Assembly: GCA_027452205.1 (NCBI GenBank)
Contig: DAIDGV010000023.1
Span: 62,001 to 126,000 of the forward strand
Direction: 5' to 3'
DNA from: a candidate division FCPU426 bacterium
GTDB taxonomy: Bacteria; Oederibacteriota; Muellerivitia; Muellerivitales; Muellerivitaceae
DNA length: 64,000 bases
The notes beneath the pieces were generated by a model. That model was not told where the DNA came from and made no database searches. It saw nothing but the letters and a program-made list of their open reading frames with translations. The position numbers and the translations under genes are program-made. This document shows positions 34,533-42,699 of this stretch, in pieces (position 1 is the first letter of the stretch; the number at the start of each line of letters is the position of its first letter).

Positions 34533-36992
34533 TTGACAAGACGAGGGAAATCGACTCATAACGTTCGCCGAGTCCTAAAAGCGCTTTTGCCGCTCTGGGT
34601 CCTCCTCTATACTCCCGCCTTCGTCCAGGCCGCTCCGCCTTACGCGGTGATCTGTTACGCCTCTACCGGTAATGAATCCAGCGCCACCAACATCAACGCC
34701 GGCGCGGGGCCGGGTATCAATTGGACCACCGACGTTCCCTGGAACGATATTACGGTCGTCGCCGACGCGTTCCTGCTGCCCAACGCCAACTATACCTTCA
34801 GTAATGGCGGGGCCAGGGAAGCCGCGCTCATCATTCCTGCTCACGCCAATGGGGTGCGTTGTATCGTCGCCCTCAGCGCCGGAGCCTTTTCCACCCTTTG
34901 TCAGCCGGGCAATACGGGGCCTTTCGCCTCGGCGGTCACCGCCATGATGATGCAGTATGGCTATGACGGCGTGGAGGTGGACTGGGAACAGACGGGGGTC
35001 GCCAGCCAAGCCAATGCCACTGCCATGATGCAGGCCATGTATACGGCTATCAAAGCCCTGCCCAATTCCACCGTGGACAATCTGCCTCGGACGCTTTCCT
35101 TCACCACCAATCCGTCCTATTCCCAGATCTACAACATGACCACCCTGGGCAGTTATACCGACTGGTGCTTTTTTATGGGCTACGACTGGTATGACACCCC
35201 CGCCACTTACGCCAATGGGCCCCTGAACGGGGTCAATCCATCCATCGCCGGGACAATCGCCAGCATGACCAACGGCAGCCAGTGGAGCTATCCCATCAGC
35301 AAAATGGTGGTGGGCTGTCCGCTCTATACGAACGACTATAACGCGGGGGTCTATTACGACACCCTCTCGATCCTTCACCTGGGTACCGCCCAGGGCTATA
35401 ACGCTTCTTACGCCGAACAGGCCTACACCGCCCCCAATGGCAACACCGTTTATGTGGATACGGCCCAAAGCTTTTGTGACAAGATCAATTGGTCTTTGAC
35501 CTCGGGCTGCAAGGGCATCGGTTTGTGGGACATGGGCCAAGCCCTGCCTTATACGGATAGCGCGGTGACGGCGATCTGGAACACCATCGGCGGCCAAGCT
35601 TCTTGCCTCAATTTGGGTCCCACCAATACGCCCACCAAAACACCCACCCCGGTGGTAGCTTCCACATGGCGTGTGGTGGCGGGCGGCCCCGCTCATACGG
35701 ATTGCAACGGCAATGTTTGGGCGGCGGACGAAAATTATGTCGGCGGTTTGCCAGCCACCTCGACAAATACGATCACTGGCGCTTTGCCTTGCACCACCGA
35801 CCAGGCCCTTTACCAGGACCAACGCTACGGCAATCCCTTTAGCTATGTCTTTAATGTACCGGCGGGGTCATATCAGGTCACGCTCAAGTTCGCCGAAACC
35901 TATTGGACGGCGGCGGGGGCCCGGCAATTCAATGTGTCCATCAACGGCACGACCGAACTGACCAATTTTGATGTTTACGCCACCGCGGGCGGGCAAAACA
36001 TCGCGGTCGACCGGGTATTCAATAATATCGCGCCCTCGGGCGGGGCCATCACCATCACCTTGGGGCCCGCCAGCGTGGACAATGCTTTGGTCTCCTCACT
36101 CCAGATCATCCCGCAGCCTGCCACCGCCACGGCCACTTCCACCCATACCTCTACGGCGGCCTCGACCCATACCGCCACCTCAACCTCCACCGCGACCTCG
36201 ACGGCCACCCACAGTTCGACCTCCACCTCGACCAGCGTGGTCAGTTCCACAGCGACCCAAACCAGCACCCAGACCCCCTCCAACAGCCCCACTGCGTCCG
36301 CGACCGCCAGTTCAACGCCCACCGCCACCGCCTCGGGCACCTTAACGCCGGTCAATACCAACACAGCGGCGAATACGGCTTCATCCACAGCGACCGCCAC
36401 TTCGTCCAATACCGCCACCTCAACGTCCACGTCCAGCATGACGCAGACCTCTACGGCCACGCTGACCAATACGGCCACCAGCACGCCGGCCGTTCCCACG
36501 GCGACCCAGACCAACAGCTCGACCCTCAACAATCCCGCGACCCATACGTCGACCGCGACCGCCAGCTCGACCAACACCCGAACGCCGTCCTCAACGGCGA
36601 CCGCCGCTTTCAGCAATACGGCGACGGCTACGGCCAAAGCGCCGACGGCCACCTGTACCACTACTGCCACCCCGACGCTGACCTCCACCACCGCGCCGCC
36701 GACGCTTACCTCCACGCCTAGCCTGGGTCACCCGGTGGTCTATCCCAATCCGGTCACCTCGGACAATGCCACCCTTCAATTACCGGTGATGAACGCAACC
36801 CATGTCACGGTCGAGATCCTTACCCTGGCGATGCGTAAAGTGCAGACCATATCGGTCGCGCGGGTGGAAGGGAATACCCTGCCGGTCCGGTTGGCCGATA
36901 AGGGGGGGACGACGCTGGCCAATGGGCTTTATTACTTCCTGATCCAAGCCAATGGGCAGAGGTGGATCACCAAGGTCCTGGTCCTGAGATGA
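34533..36992 (+). CDS. Secreted GH18 (chitinase-like) enzyme with malectin domain, Thr-rich linker and C-terminal sorting domain
   Basis: About 819 residues from a TTG that follows GGGGGGA; the open frame begins at a TTG at 34422. The signal peptide (LKALLPLWVLLYTPAFVQA) leads to a GH18 barrel (about 32-345) closely similar to that of the 12.8-kb enzyme. Its active-site motif is DGVEVDWE: the catalytic Glu152 and preceding Asp150 are kept, but the second Asp of DxxDxDxE is Glu. A malectin-like domain (376-530), a Thr/Ser/Ala linker and the sorting domain (VVYPNPVTSDNATL ... TKVLVLR) follow. It should act on chitin or a related GlcNAc polymer outside the cell. The tandem operator upstream places it in the same regulon as the GH16-GH18 gene. 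Confidence 0.87.
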   Translation: MTRRGKSTHNVRRVLKALLPLWVLLYTPAFVQAAPPYAVICYASTGNESSATNINAGAGPGINWTTDVPWNDITVVADAFLLPNANYTFSNGGAREAALIIPAHANGVRCIVALSAGAFSTLCQPGNTGPFASAVTAMMMQYGYDGVEVDWEQTGVASQANATAMMQAMYTAIKALPNSTVDNLPRTLSFTTNPSYSQIYNMTTLGSYTDWCFFMGYDWYDTPATYANGPLNGVNPSIAGTIASMTNGSQWSYPISKMVVGCPLYTNDYNAGVYYDTLSILHLGTAQGYNASYAEQAYTAPNGNTVYVDTAQSFCDKINWSLTSGCKGIGLWDMGQALPYTDSAVTAIWNTIGGQASCLNLGPTNTPTKTPTPVVASTWRVVAGGPAHTDCNGNVWAADENYVGGLPATSTNTITGALPCTTDQALYQDQRYGNPFSYVFNVPAGSYQVTLKFAETYWTAAGARQFNVSINGTTELTNFDVYATAGGQNIAVDRVFNNIAPSGGAITITLGPASVDNALVSSLQIIPQPATATATSTHTSTAASTHTATSTSTATSTATHSSTSTSTSVVSSTATQTSTQTPSNSPTASATASSTPTATASGTLTPVNTNTAANTASSTATATSSNTATSTSTSSMTQTSTATLTNTATSTPAVPTATQTNSSTLNNPATHTSTATASSTNTRTPSSTATAAFSNTATATAKAPTATCTTTATPTLTSTTAPPTLTSTPSLGHPVVYPNPVTSDNATLQLPVMNATHVTVEILTLAMRKVQTISVARVEGNTLPVRLADKGGTTLANGLYYFLIQANGQRWITKVLVLR

Positions 36993-37048
36993 CGAATGAA
37001 GCAGCTCTGTGTATTTAAAATAGCTAGCCGGGTTAGATAAGGGCGATC

Positions 37049-37081
37049 AAAAGGGCCCTCTGATAAACCCAGGGCCCTTTT
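37049..37081. terminator. Bidirectional rho-independent terminator
   Basis: AAAAGGGCCCT and AGGGCCCTTTT are perfect inverted repeats around an 11-base loop, between the convergent chitinase and PilZ genes, so it can serve both strands. Confidence 0.85.
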
Positions 37082-37100
37082 AATAGGGAGATGTCCGCCG

Positions 37101-37502
37101 TTAGGAAGCCACTAAGGGAAGGTCCAGTTTCTTCTGGGCCTGCACATACTGCCGAACAGATTCCCGGTCCTCAGGGCTGATGCCCAAAAAGCGGAAGCCC
37201 GCCGAATTGCCGCGGGCCCAGATCTTTTTCAGGAAGGCCCGATGGTCGGTCTCTTTCCGGTGGAAACGGAAGCTCACCGTCAGGTAGTGGCATTCTTGCA
37301 GATCCGGGGGAAGGAACAGCCGGATGCCGCTCTCGCTGATATCCCATCCCCGCGCCCAATGGACCGGCGAGGGTATTTCCCAGTTGTTCTCTTTTTCGTT
37401 CAGCAAAAGGGGAGCAACCCTGACTTTAAGATCCAGATAGACCCGATTGTATTTCCGCTTGTCATTGGAACGATCAGCGTAGTTCAAAGTGTTGTTTGTC
37501 AC
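37101..37502 (-). CDS. PilZ-domain protein
   Basis: About 133 residues from a GTG at 37502 with AGGAG nine bases upstream; the open frame extends to 37616 but has no good ribosome binding site there. The PilZ hallmarks are present: the Arg-rich N-terminal motif RKYNRVYLDLKVRV (RxxxR) and the D/NxSxxG motif as DISESGIRLFLP. PilZ domains bind cyclic di-GMP; the GGDEF-EAL protein at 24.8-28.1 kb could supply it. No partner domain is present, so it probably acts on a separate protein. It converges with the chitinase gene through a shared terminator. Confidence 0.82.
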   Translation of the reverse strand: MTNNTLNYADRSNDKRKYNRVYLDLKVRVAPLLLNEKENNWEIPSPVHWARGWDISESGIRLFLPPDLQECHYLTVSFRFHRKETDHRAFLKKIWARGNSAGFRFLGISPEDRESVRQYVQAQKKLDLPLVAS

Positions 37503-37980
37503 GATTATTTTCTCCTGTGCGCACAGTTTTTTCTGTGCGGAAATGAATGACCAAAAATTGAAAGATTTGGATGAAAAAAGGGCCGGCTGGATCTGGTGAT
37601 GAATGGGTTCGGCCATTCGACCGCCGGTTGGGTATTACGATTGTCCCTGAAATGATTCCATGAAGAAGGGTACTGCGCAATCCCCCGGCCTAAGAAAGTC
37701 GGTGTTTTTTTAGGGACTTAAATGATGTGTTAATAGCTATTTTTGGGTAATATCTGGCTCCTTTAGGTTTTATATTATGTGTTAAGTTTCCCGTGATACC
37801 TTATTTTCATGCCCGTTCAGGGGCGGATAACCCGAAGGGGTCCCGCTTATCGTCTTTGGTCATGCCGTAATAATTTCGGTCATTTCGTTTGATCCCTCAG
37901 CCCGGATCGCGCGCGAGGTTGTCCCGCGCTGAAAAAACGCGCGGGCTGCGCGTTGGAACGGAGGGCTCAAGGGATCGTTC
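37503..37980. other. Intergenic region upstream of the STAS gene
   Basis: About 480 bp between divergent genes. Apart from a possible tandem GTCAT site (37859-37883) I see no RNA gene, repeat or convincing promoter. Confidence 0.4.
37859..37883. promoter_or_regulatory. Possible third tandem AraC-type operator
   Basis: GTCAT occurs at 37859 and 37879, exactly 20 bp apart. Over the 27 bases from the first GTCAT, 21 match copy B. It lies about 100 bp upstream of the STAS gene. The outer TCAA elements are degraded, so it is a weaker candidate than copies A and B. Confidence 0.35.
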
Positions 37981-38361
37981 ATGCAAAAATTCACCATCAC
38001 GACGCGGGCCGCGGCATCGGATCCGGCTCTTTCGATCCTGGACCTGGCGGGCGTCCTGGACGTCAATACGGTCGGGGACCTGGAAACGGGATTTGAGCAG
38101 TTGTGGAGGGAAAAGCGGCACAAGGTCATCCTTAATTTTGAAAAGCTGACCTATGTTTCCAGCGCGGGCATCTGGCTGCTGCTTGACCGGGCCCAGGATA
38201 TCCGGAAAAAACGCGGGGACCTGATGCTTGTCGGTTTGCGCCCCGACATTTACAAACTGTTCGATCTTTTGGAACTTCCGATGTTGTTCTATATCCTGGA
38301 GACCGAGCAAGAGGCCGTCACGGCCTTTGGGACAGGCAACTTCCGAACGGATCGACCTTAA
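37981..38361 (+). CDS. STAS-domain anti-sigma-factor antagonist
   Basis: A 126-residue cytosolic protein of the SpoIIAA/RsbV type. The conserved phosphorylation loop is TYVSSAGIWLLL, preceded by DLAGVLDVNTVGDLETGF and a KVILNFEKL strand. In this family, dephosphorylated antagonists bind the anti-sigma kinase and free a sigma factor. No anti-sigma kinase or PP2C phosphatase is encoded nearby. It overlaps the convergent oxidase gene by four bases at a shared TTAA. A candidate AraC-type site lies upstream. Confidence 0.87.
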   Translation: MQKFTITTRAAASDPALSILDLAGVLDVNTVGDLETGFEQLWREKRHKVILNFEKLTYVSSAGIWLLLDRAQDIRKKRGDLMLVGLRPDIYKLFDLLELPMLFYILETEQEAVTAFGTGNFRTDRP

Positions 38362-40154
38362 GGTTTCGAGCAGGTCGGGTCGAACATCAAAGAACAAGCG
38401 GGTAGATAATCGTTCTCGGTCTTGCCTCCCGGTTGCACGCTCAAGTAAGTCACCAAACCGCCCATTTCAGGGATCTTTTTATCAGAACCGTCCCCGCCGG
38501 GACCGGGATTGATCATGTGATCCAAAATATGGCAGTGGAACATCCAAGTGCCCGGGTTATTGGCAACCAAGACAACGTCCGCCGTTTGCGAAGGGGCCAA
38601 GGAAACCGTATTGACCGAAATGGGGGTCGCCAAGGGATTGCCGTCCAAGGCGACGATCTTGAAAGTGTATCCGTGCAAATGCATCACGTGGGACGATTCG
38701 GCGCTGGCATTGACCAAGCGCAACCGCACCTTGGCGCCCAAGGGCACCCGCAAAGCGGGGGCTTCGGGATAGGCCTTTCCGTCCAACAAGAACAGGTTCT
38801 CGACCTCCGAATCCATGACCTTCCAAGAAGCGATCTCGTAAGTGGCGTCGACGGTATTCGGCTCCGGTTTGGCCGCGGCGGGGTCCACGATCAGCACCCC
38901 GTGCAGCCCCTGGTTGACCTGAAAGTCGTCATTGACGTGGCTGTGGTAAAGATGGGTGCCGATCATTTGGGGCGTCACGACAAAATGATAAGTGTAGGTC
39001 TGGCCGGGCTCGATGGCCTTTTGGGTGACCCGGGGCACGCCGTCCGCTTGGTTTGGTACGGCTAAACCGTGCCAGTGAACGCTGGTGGGCTGGGGAAGCC
39101 GGTTGGTCACGACGATGGAGACCTTGTCGCCCACCTTAAAGCGCAGGATGGGGCCGGGCACCTGGCCGTTATAGCCCCAAGCGGTCACGCGGGCATTGTC
39201 GTAAAGCTGCCAGGTGAAGGCGGAGGCGGTGAGGTCGTATTCCTTGGTCCCGTCCGGCAATAATTTGGGCCGCATGGCTTTTTCGTGAAGCACGTCATTG
39301 GAAGCTTCGTCCTGGTCTTTCACGTCGCCGGGTAACAGCGGCAGCCAGGGAAGGGCCCTGAAGTTCTTGTCGCCATCCGGATCCCCGATCTTGCTCAGGA
39401 CGGGGCGGGTGTTGATCGGAACGGATTCGACATACCAGCCGAACAGGAACCCAACGGCCAATAGGGCGAGGAGACCCTCTTTGAAAAGTTCGGGATCGGC
39501 TTTTTTAAGAATGTCGATCAAAACGTACAAAAGGATGCCGCTGGTGACGGAGAGGTAAAGAACGGGGTCAGGGGAAGCGGTCCAAAAAACGCCGCCAAAA
39601 AGTTTATAGCAGTAGGGCGCGGTGGCGATGAGAGCGAAAGAAATAAGCTGCCGGGTCCGAGGGTGTTTTTCTTTGGGGGAGAAGGCGGGTAGGACGGCCA
39701 GGCTTAGGGCCAAACTATGGAGGATGAGAACGGAAAGCGATCTGGGTGAGATCTGGTAATAGGGGGGGATATAAAGACGGTCCGAAGTGAAACATTGGCT
39801 GAGGTTGTAAAAACCCATGCCCAGGGCCGCCCAAAAAGTGGTCGAGGCGGGGTTTTTGGAACGGAAAAGGACCGCGGGTGCGGCCAACCCCAAGAAAAGA
39901 CCGACTACCAAGGTCCCGGCGATCGAAAGCCATTGCTGATCTTGCGCCCAAGAATCCAACTTAAAAGGAAGCTCGAAAACCGATTGGTTGCCCGCCTCAC
40001 TGAGGGATTTGATCAAAAAACAGATCAAAGTACCCAGAGCCAGCATCTTGACGTAGTTCCTAATCGAAAGGGGTATTTGACCGTTGAGCTTGAAGATCCC
40101 GAAGGGGATGGCGATCGAGAGGGCCCCAATCAGGGCAAGAAGTAGAAGGCTCAT
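38358..40154 (-). CDS. Two-domain multicopper oxidase fused to an N-terminal membrane domain
   Basis: A 598-residue protein. Residues 1-240 contain about seven hydrophobic segments. Residues 285-590 are a cupredoxin pair with all four copper-binding motifs: HWHG and HSH in the first domain, HLHG and HCHILDHM in the second. This matches two-domain laccase-type oxidases, which trimerise so that a trinuclear copper centre forms between subunits. They oxidise phenols or metal ions and reduce oxygen to water. Joining it to a multi-pass membrane domain is unusual and would fix the oxidase on the outer face of the inner membrane. The partner substrate is unknown. It overlaps the STAS stop by four bases. 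Confidence 0.87.
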   Translation of the reverse strand: MSLLLLALIGALSIAIPFGIFKLNGQIPLSIRNYVKMLALGTLICFLIKSLSEAGNQSVFELPFKLDSWAQDQQWLSIAGTLVVGLFLGLAAPAVLFRSKNPASTTFWAALGMGFYNLSQCFTSDRLYIPPYYQISPRSLSVLILHSLALSLAVLPAFSPKEKHPRTRQLISFALIATAPYCYKLFGGVFWTASPDPVLYLSVTSGILLYVLIDILKKADPELFKEGLLALLAVGFLFGWYVESVPINTRPVLSKIGDPDGDKNFRALPWLPLLPGDVKDQDEASNDVLHEKAMRPKLLPDGTKEYDLTASAFTWQLYDNARVTAWGYNGQVPGPILRFKVGDKVSIVVTNRLPQPTSVHWHGLAVPNQADGVPRVTQKAIEPGQTYTYHFVVTPQMIGTHLYHSHVNDDFQVNQGLHGVLIVDPAAAKPEPNTVDATYEIASWKVMDSEVENLFLLDGKAYPEAPALRVPLGAKVRLRLVNASAESSHVMHLHGYTFKIVALDGNPLATPISVNTVSLAPSQTADVVLVANNPGTWMFHCHILDHMINPGPGGDGSDKKIPEMGGLVTYLSVQPGGKTENDYLPACSLMFDPTCSKP

Positions 40155-40338
40155 GAAACCCTTTTTTGAAAAGAGTGTGAAAGAAGTGTGTAAAACTTCA
40201 GATATTTTAAGTTGTTTGCCATTTGAAGCCTATCAAATTCAAGGATCGGAACTATTACCAAGGCGGTCTCCGGTAAAATGGGGGTGGGTTCAAGCGGCGC
40301 AGTTGGCGGGGAACCGAAAAAAATGGTGGAGGGGAGTC

Positions 40339-40941
40339 ATGAGAAAGCTCATCGCGCTGGAACAACTCTCGCTGGACGGCGTCATGCAGGGCCCCGGCGG
40401 CCCGGCGGAGGATCCAAGGAATGGCTTCACCCTGGGTGGTTGGGCGATGGCCTTTGGGGACGAGGTCTTGGGCCGGGAGATCGACAAGATCATGGCCAGA
40501 AAATTCGACCTGCTTTTGGGACATTACACCTATAACATCTGGGCCAAATATTGGCCGCATGAGACCAACGGCATCGCCAAGGCCTTCAACCAGGCCACCA
40601 AGTATGTCGCGACCCGTGGGCAGGACAAACTGGATTGGGAAAAGTCCGTGCGCCTCAGCGGCGATGTGGCGCAAGAGGTACGCCAGCTGAAGACTTCGGA
40701 TGGGCCGGACCTGCATATTTGGGGCAGTGGTGTCCTGATGCAAAGGCTGATGGTCGCCGAACTCATCGACGAATACCGCTTCTGGGTCTGTCCGGTAATG
40801 CTGGGTCAAGGAAAACGGCTGTTCGAGAAGTCCCTTCCGCCGGGCCGCTTTACCCTGGCCGAGTCGATCAAGACCTCCACAGGGGTTCTGCTCAATACCT
40901 ATCGCTTTGTAGGGCCGGTCAAGCCCGGGGATTTCGCCTAG
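40339..40941 (+). CDS. RibD C-terminal/dihydrofolate-reductase-like protein
   Basis: A 200-residue cytosolic protein from the ATG at 40339, preceded by GGAGGGGAG; the longer open frame from 40084 is not used. It begins MRKLIALEQLSLDGVMQGPGG, the standard opening of the YyaP/YwjB branch of the RibD-C family, with KFDLLLGHYTYNIWAKYWP and LHIWGSGVLMQRLMVAELIDEYRFWVCPVMLGQGKRLF later. These proteins bind NADPH in a DHFR-like fold, but most members have no proven substrate. Neighbours do not suggest folate or riboflavin synthesis. Confidence 0.85.
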   Translation: MRKLIALEQLSLDGVMQGPGGPAEDPRNGFTLGGWAMAFGDEVLGREIDKIMARKFDLLLGHYTYNIWAKYWPHETNGIAKAFNQATKYVATRGQDKLDWEKSVRLSGDVAQEVRQLKTSDGPDLHIWGSGVLMQRLMVAELIDEYRFWVCPVMLGQGKRLFEKSLPPGRFTLAESIKTSTGVLLNTYRFVGPVKPGDFA

Positions 40942-40961
40942 TCCAGACATCCAAGTGTCAT

Positions 40962-40999
40962 AAAAAAAGGGACCCTTCGAAAGAGGGGGTCCCTTTTTT
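40962..40999 (+). terminator. Rho-independent terminator
   Basis: AAAAAAGGGACCC and GGGTCCCTTTTTT pair around an 11-base loop just after the RibD-like gene; the A and T runs allow it to act in both directions for the convergent gene at 41029. Confidence 0.85.
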
Positions 41000-41028
41000 A
41001 TTGTTCGAAACCGTCAAAGACTTTTTCG

Positions 41029-41877
41029 TTACCAGCCGTTCGAGTTGCCCGACGACGAAAAGTTGGTGGTAATACCCGGCTGCCCGTTGGCCGGCGGCGG
41101 GGCGCTGGGTTGGAAGTGGTCCACCAGACCGGGAGACAGCGACGAGGTGGCATGTTGCGGCAAGGGCTGGGAATGGTTCACCGGCTGGATCGCCGGGGGC
41201 TGGGCGACCACGTTCATCGCGCGGTCCGAGCTGTCCACCGGCGGAGCGTTGCCGGAGGGGGGCTGGGAACCGGAGTTCAACGAGGTTTTTTGTCCAGCCG
41301 AGGTGATCAAATTGGGGGACCCGATCTGCGAAATTAGTGCGGGTTGGTTCGAGGGAGAGTTGGGCGCGTTGGGCGATGAGCCCGAGGTCGAGTTGGCGGG
41401 CGACTTCGCGATAGTAGTCCCGGTTTTCGAGCCGGTGGAAGGCGCGGAAGCTTGGAACAGCGAGCCGCTTGCCGGGGGCGCGGCGCTCAAGCCGGCGGGA
41501 GGCGCCGAGGCCGAGGACTTCGTAACAGGAGGCGCGGAAGCCAAAGACGGCTGCGAATTACCCGCGGGGGCGGACGGCTTCACGCTCGCCGGGGGCGCCT
41601 GAGCGGTCTTCGTCGTCGGTTTCGGGGCGGAAGTGGTACCGGTCGTCACCACTGTTTTATTGTGCTTGTGACCCGTGTGGTTCTTGACAGTGATCACAGG
41701 CTTTTTGCCCGTCACCGGTTTGGGTTTGATCGAGGTGGTCTTGGGCAAAGTGTTCGGTTTTGCCTTTGTAGGCGGCGCTAAGACGGGGGCAGGGGCGGTC
41801 GTCGCGGCAAAACATAAAGAATTCGCGGCCACAAATAGAACAGCACACAAACTGACGACAAAATTTTTCAAATCCAT
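41029..41877 (-). CDS. Secreted disordered Pro/Ser/Ala-rich protein
   Basis: A 282-residue protein with AAGGAG upstream and a signal peptide (FVVSLCAVLFVAANSLCFAA). The mature protein has no globular domain: a Lys/Pro/Thr segment with a His-rich stretch (NHTGHKHNKT) is followed by about 200 residues of Pro, Ser, Ala, Asn and Gly. It is probably intrinsically disordered, either a periplasmic spacer or an extracellular matrix component. It has no C-terminal sorting domain, unlike the big secreted proteins. No family is recognised. Confidence 0.62.
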   Translation of the reverse strand: MDLKNFVVSLCAVLFVAANSLCFAATTAPAPVLAPPTKAKPNTLPKTTSIKPKPVTGKKPVITVKNHTGHKHNKTVVTTGTTSAPKPTTKTAQAPPASVKPSAPAGNSQPSLASAPPVTKSSASAPPAGLSAAPPASGSLFQASAPSTGSKTGTTIAKSPANSTSGSSPNAPNSPSNQPALISQIGSPNLITSAGQKTSLNSGSQPPSGNAPPVDSSDRAMNVVAQPPAIQPVNHSQPLPQHATSSLSPGLVDHFQPSAPPPANGQPGITTNFSSSGNSNGW

Positions 41878-42699
41878 GCTCCTTGGTTTAATGACGAACG
41901 ACTATGGCGGGCCAGGATCGAACTGTATCCATGAATATTGATATCGGCCGGGTTAAATGAAGGGATTTACATACTTAATTCCCTCGTAATGTTTCGTTTA
42001 GTGATTTTTTCTTTTTCGACCTTCTCCACTCAGACCGCCATCCATCATCGATTTGGGATAATGTCCGGTCAAACAATAGCCCCGCTCCACCCATCCCCCA
42101 ATGGGTCCCTTTCGCTCGGTTTTCAAAGATCCGAACCTGCTCTTGGTCGGGGTCTTCGTTGGAGAAGGTCGGGATTTTTAAAGACTTTAAAAAAACACTC
42201 TGCCCCTTCCTTCGAAAACCCCTGCCGCGTGGCCCGCTGGGGTTTTCTCAAGTGAGCGAAAGGGATGCCTTTTGGTTTTGCGGGTACACAGGGGTACTTC
42301 CCTGTGAGGCCTTTTCCCACGGGGGATGGGTGGAGCGAAACAATGTTCCTCATCTCATTTCCCAGGCCCCGCTGACGGATGAGGGCTTGAGATGGAAGGG
42401 ACAAAAAAAGAAAGCTGGTAGGCATTTAATATATAAGTCCCTAAATGAATGGGGTTCTGTAAAAGGTGTGTAACTTGAGACGACCGATCGGAGATGGGAG
42501 TCGCGGCCTCGCGGACCGGCCCGTCATAAAATTTTTGTCGATATTCTGTCTGAACTAATCCTTTAACCCCCTCTAAATACCCGTGCATACTTGCCAGTTC
42601 GCCGCGCTCCTCTAAAGATATCCCGGTCGAAGATCGTTGAGCATTGCGCCTGATCGTTTTGGATCGGTTTTGCGGCGCAAAACTAAATCCTGGATCGAC
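41878..42699. other. Non-coding region with nested inverted repeats
   Basis: About 820 bp before the signalling cluster. Frames on both strands here (41938-42255, 42159-42473, 42123-42425, 42355-42588) mirror each other because of the inverted repeat and have no plausible product. The structured part is listed separately. The rest shows nothing recognisable. Confidence 0.5.
42083..42337. repeat. 255-bp element bounded by 17-bp perfect inverted repeats, with nested stems
   Basis: CGCTCCACCCATCCCCC (42083-42099) is the exact reverse complement of 42321-42337. Inside, CCCTTTCGCTC (42107-42117) pairs with 42254-42264, GAAAACCCC (42214-42222) pairs with 42239-42247, and CACAGGG...CCCTGTG forms a small stem near 42288. 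The layout suggests a folded RNA or a small non-autonomous mobile element. No transposase or obvious target-site duplication was found. Confidence 0.6.

Noticed and set aside
34575-35822. 415-residue minus-strand frame opposite the second GH18 gene
   Set aside because: Antisense to a gene with catalytic motifs; composition not protein-like.
42123-42473. Overlapping frames on both strands before the signalling cluster
   Set aside because: Both arise from the inverted-repeat element; each resembles the other's complement.
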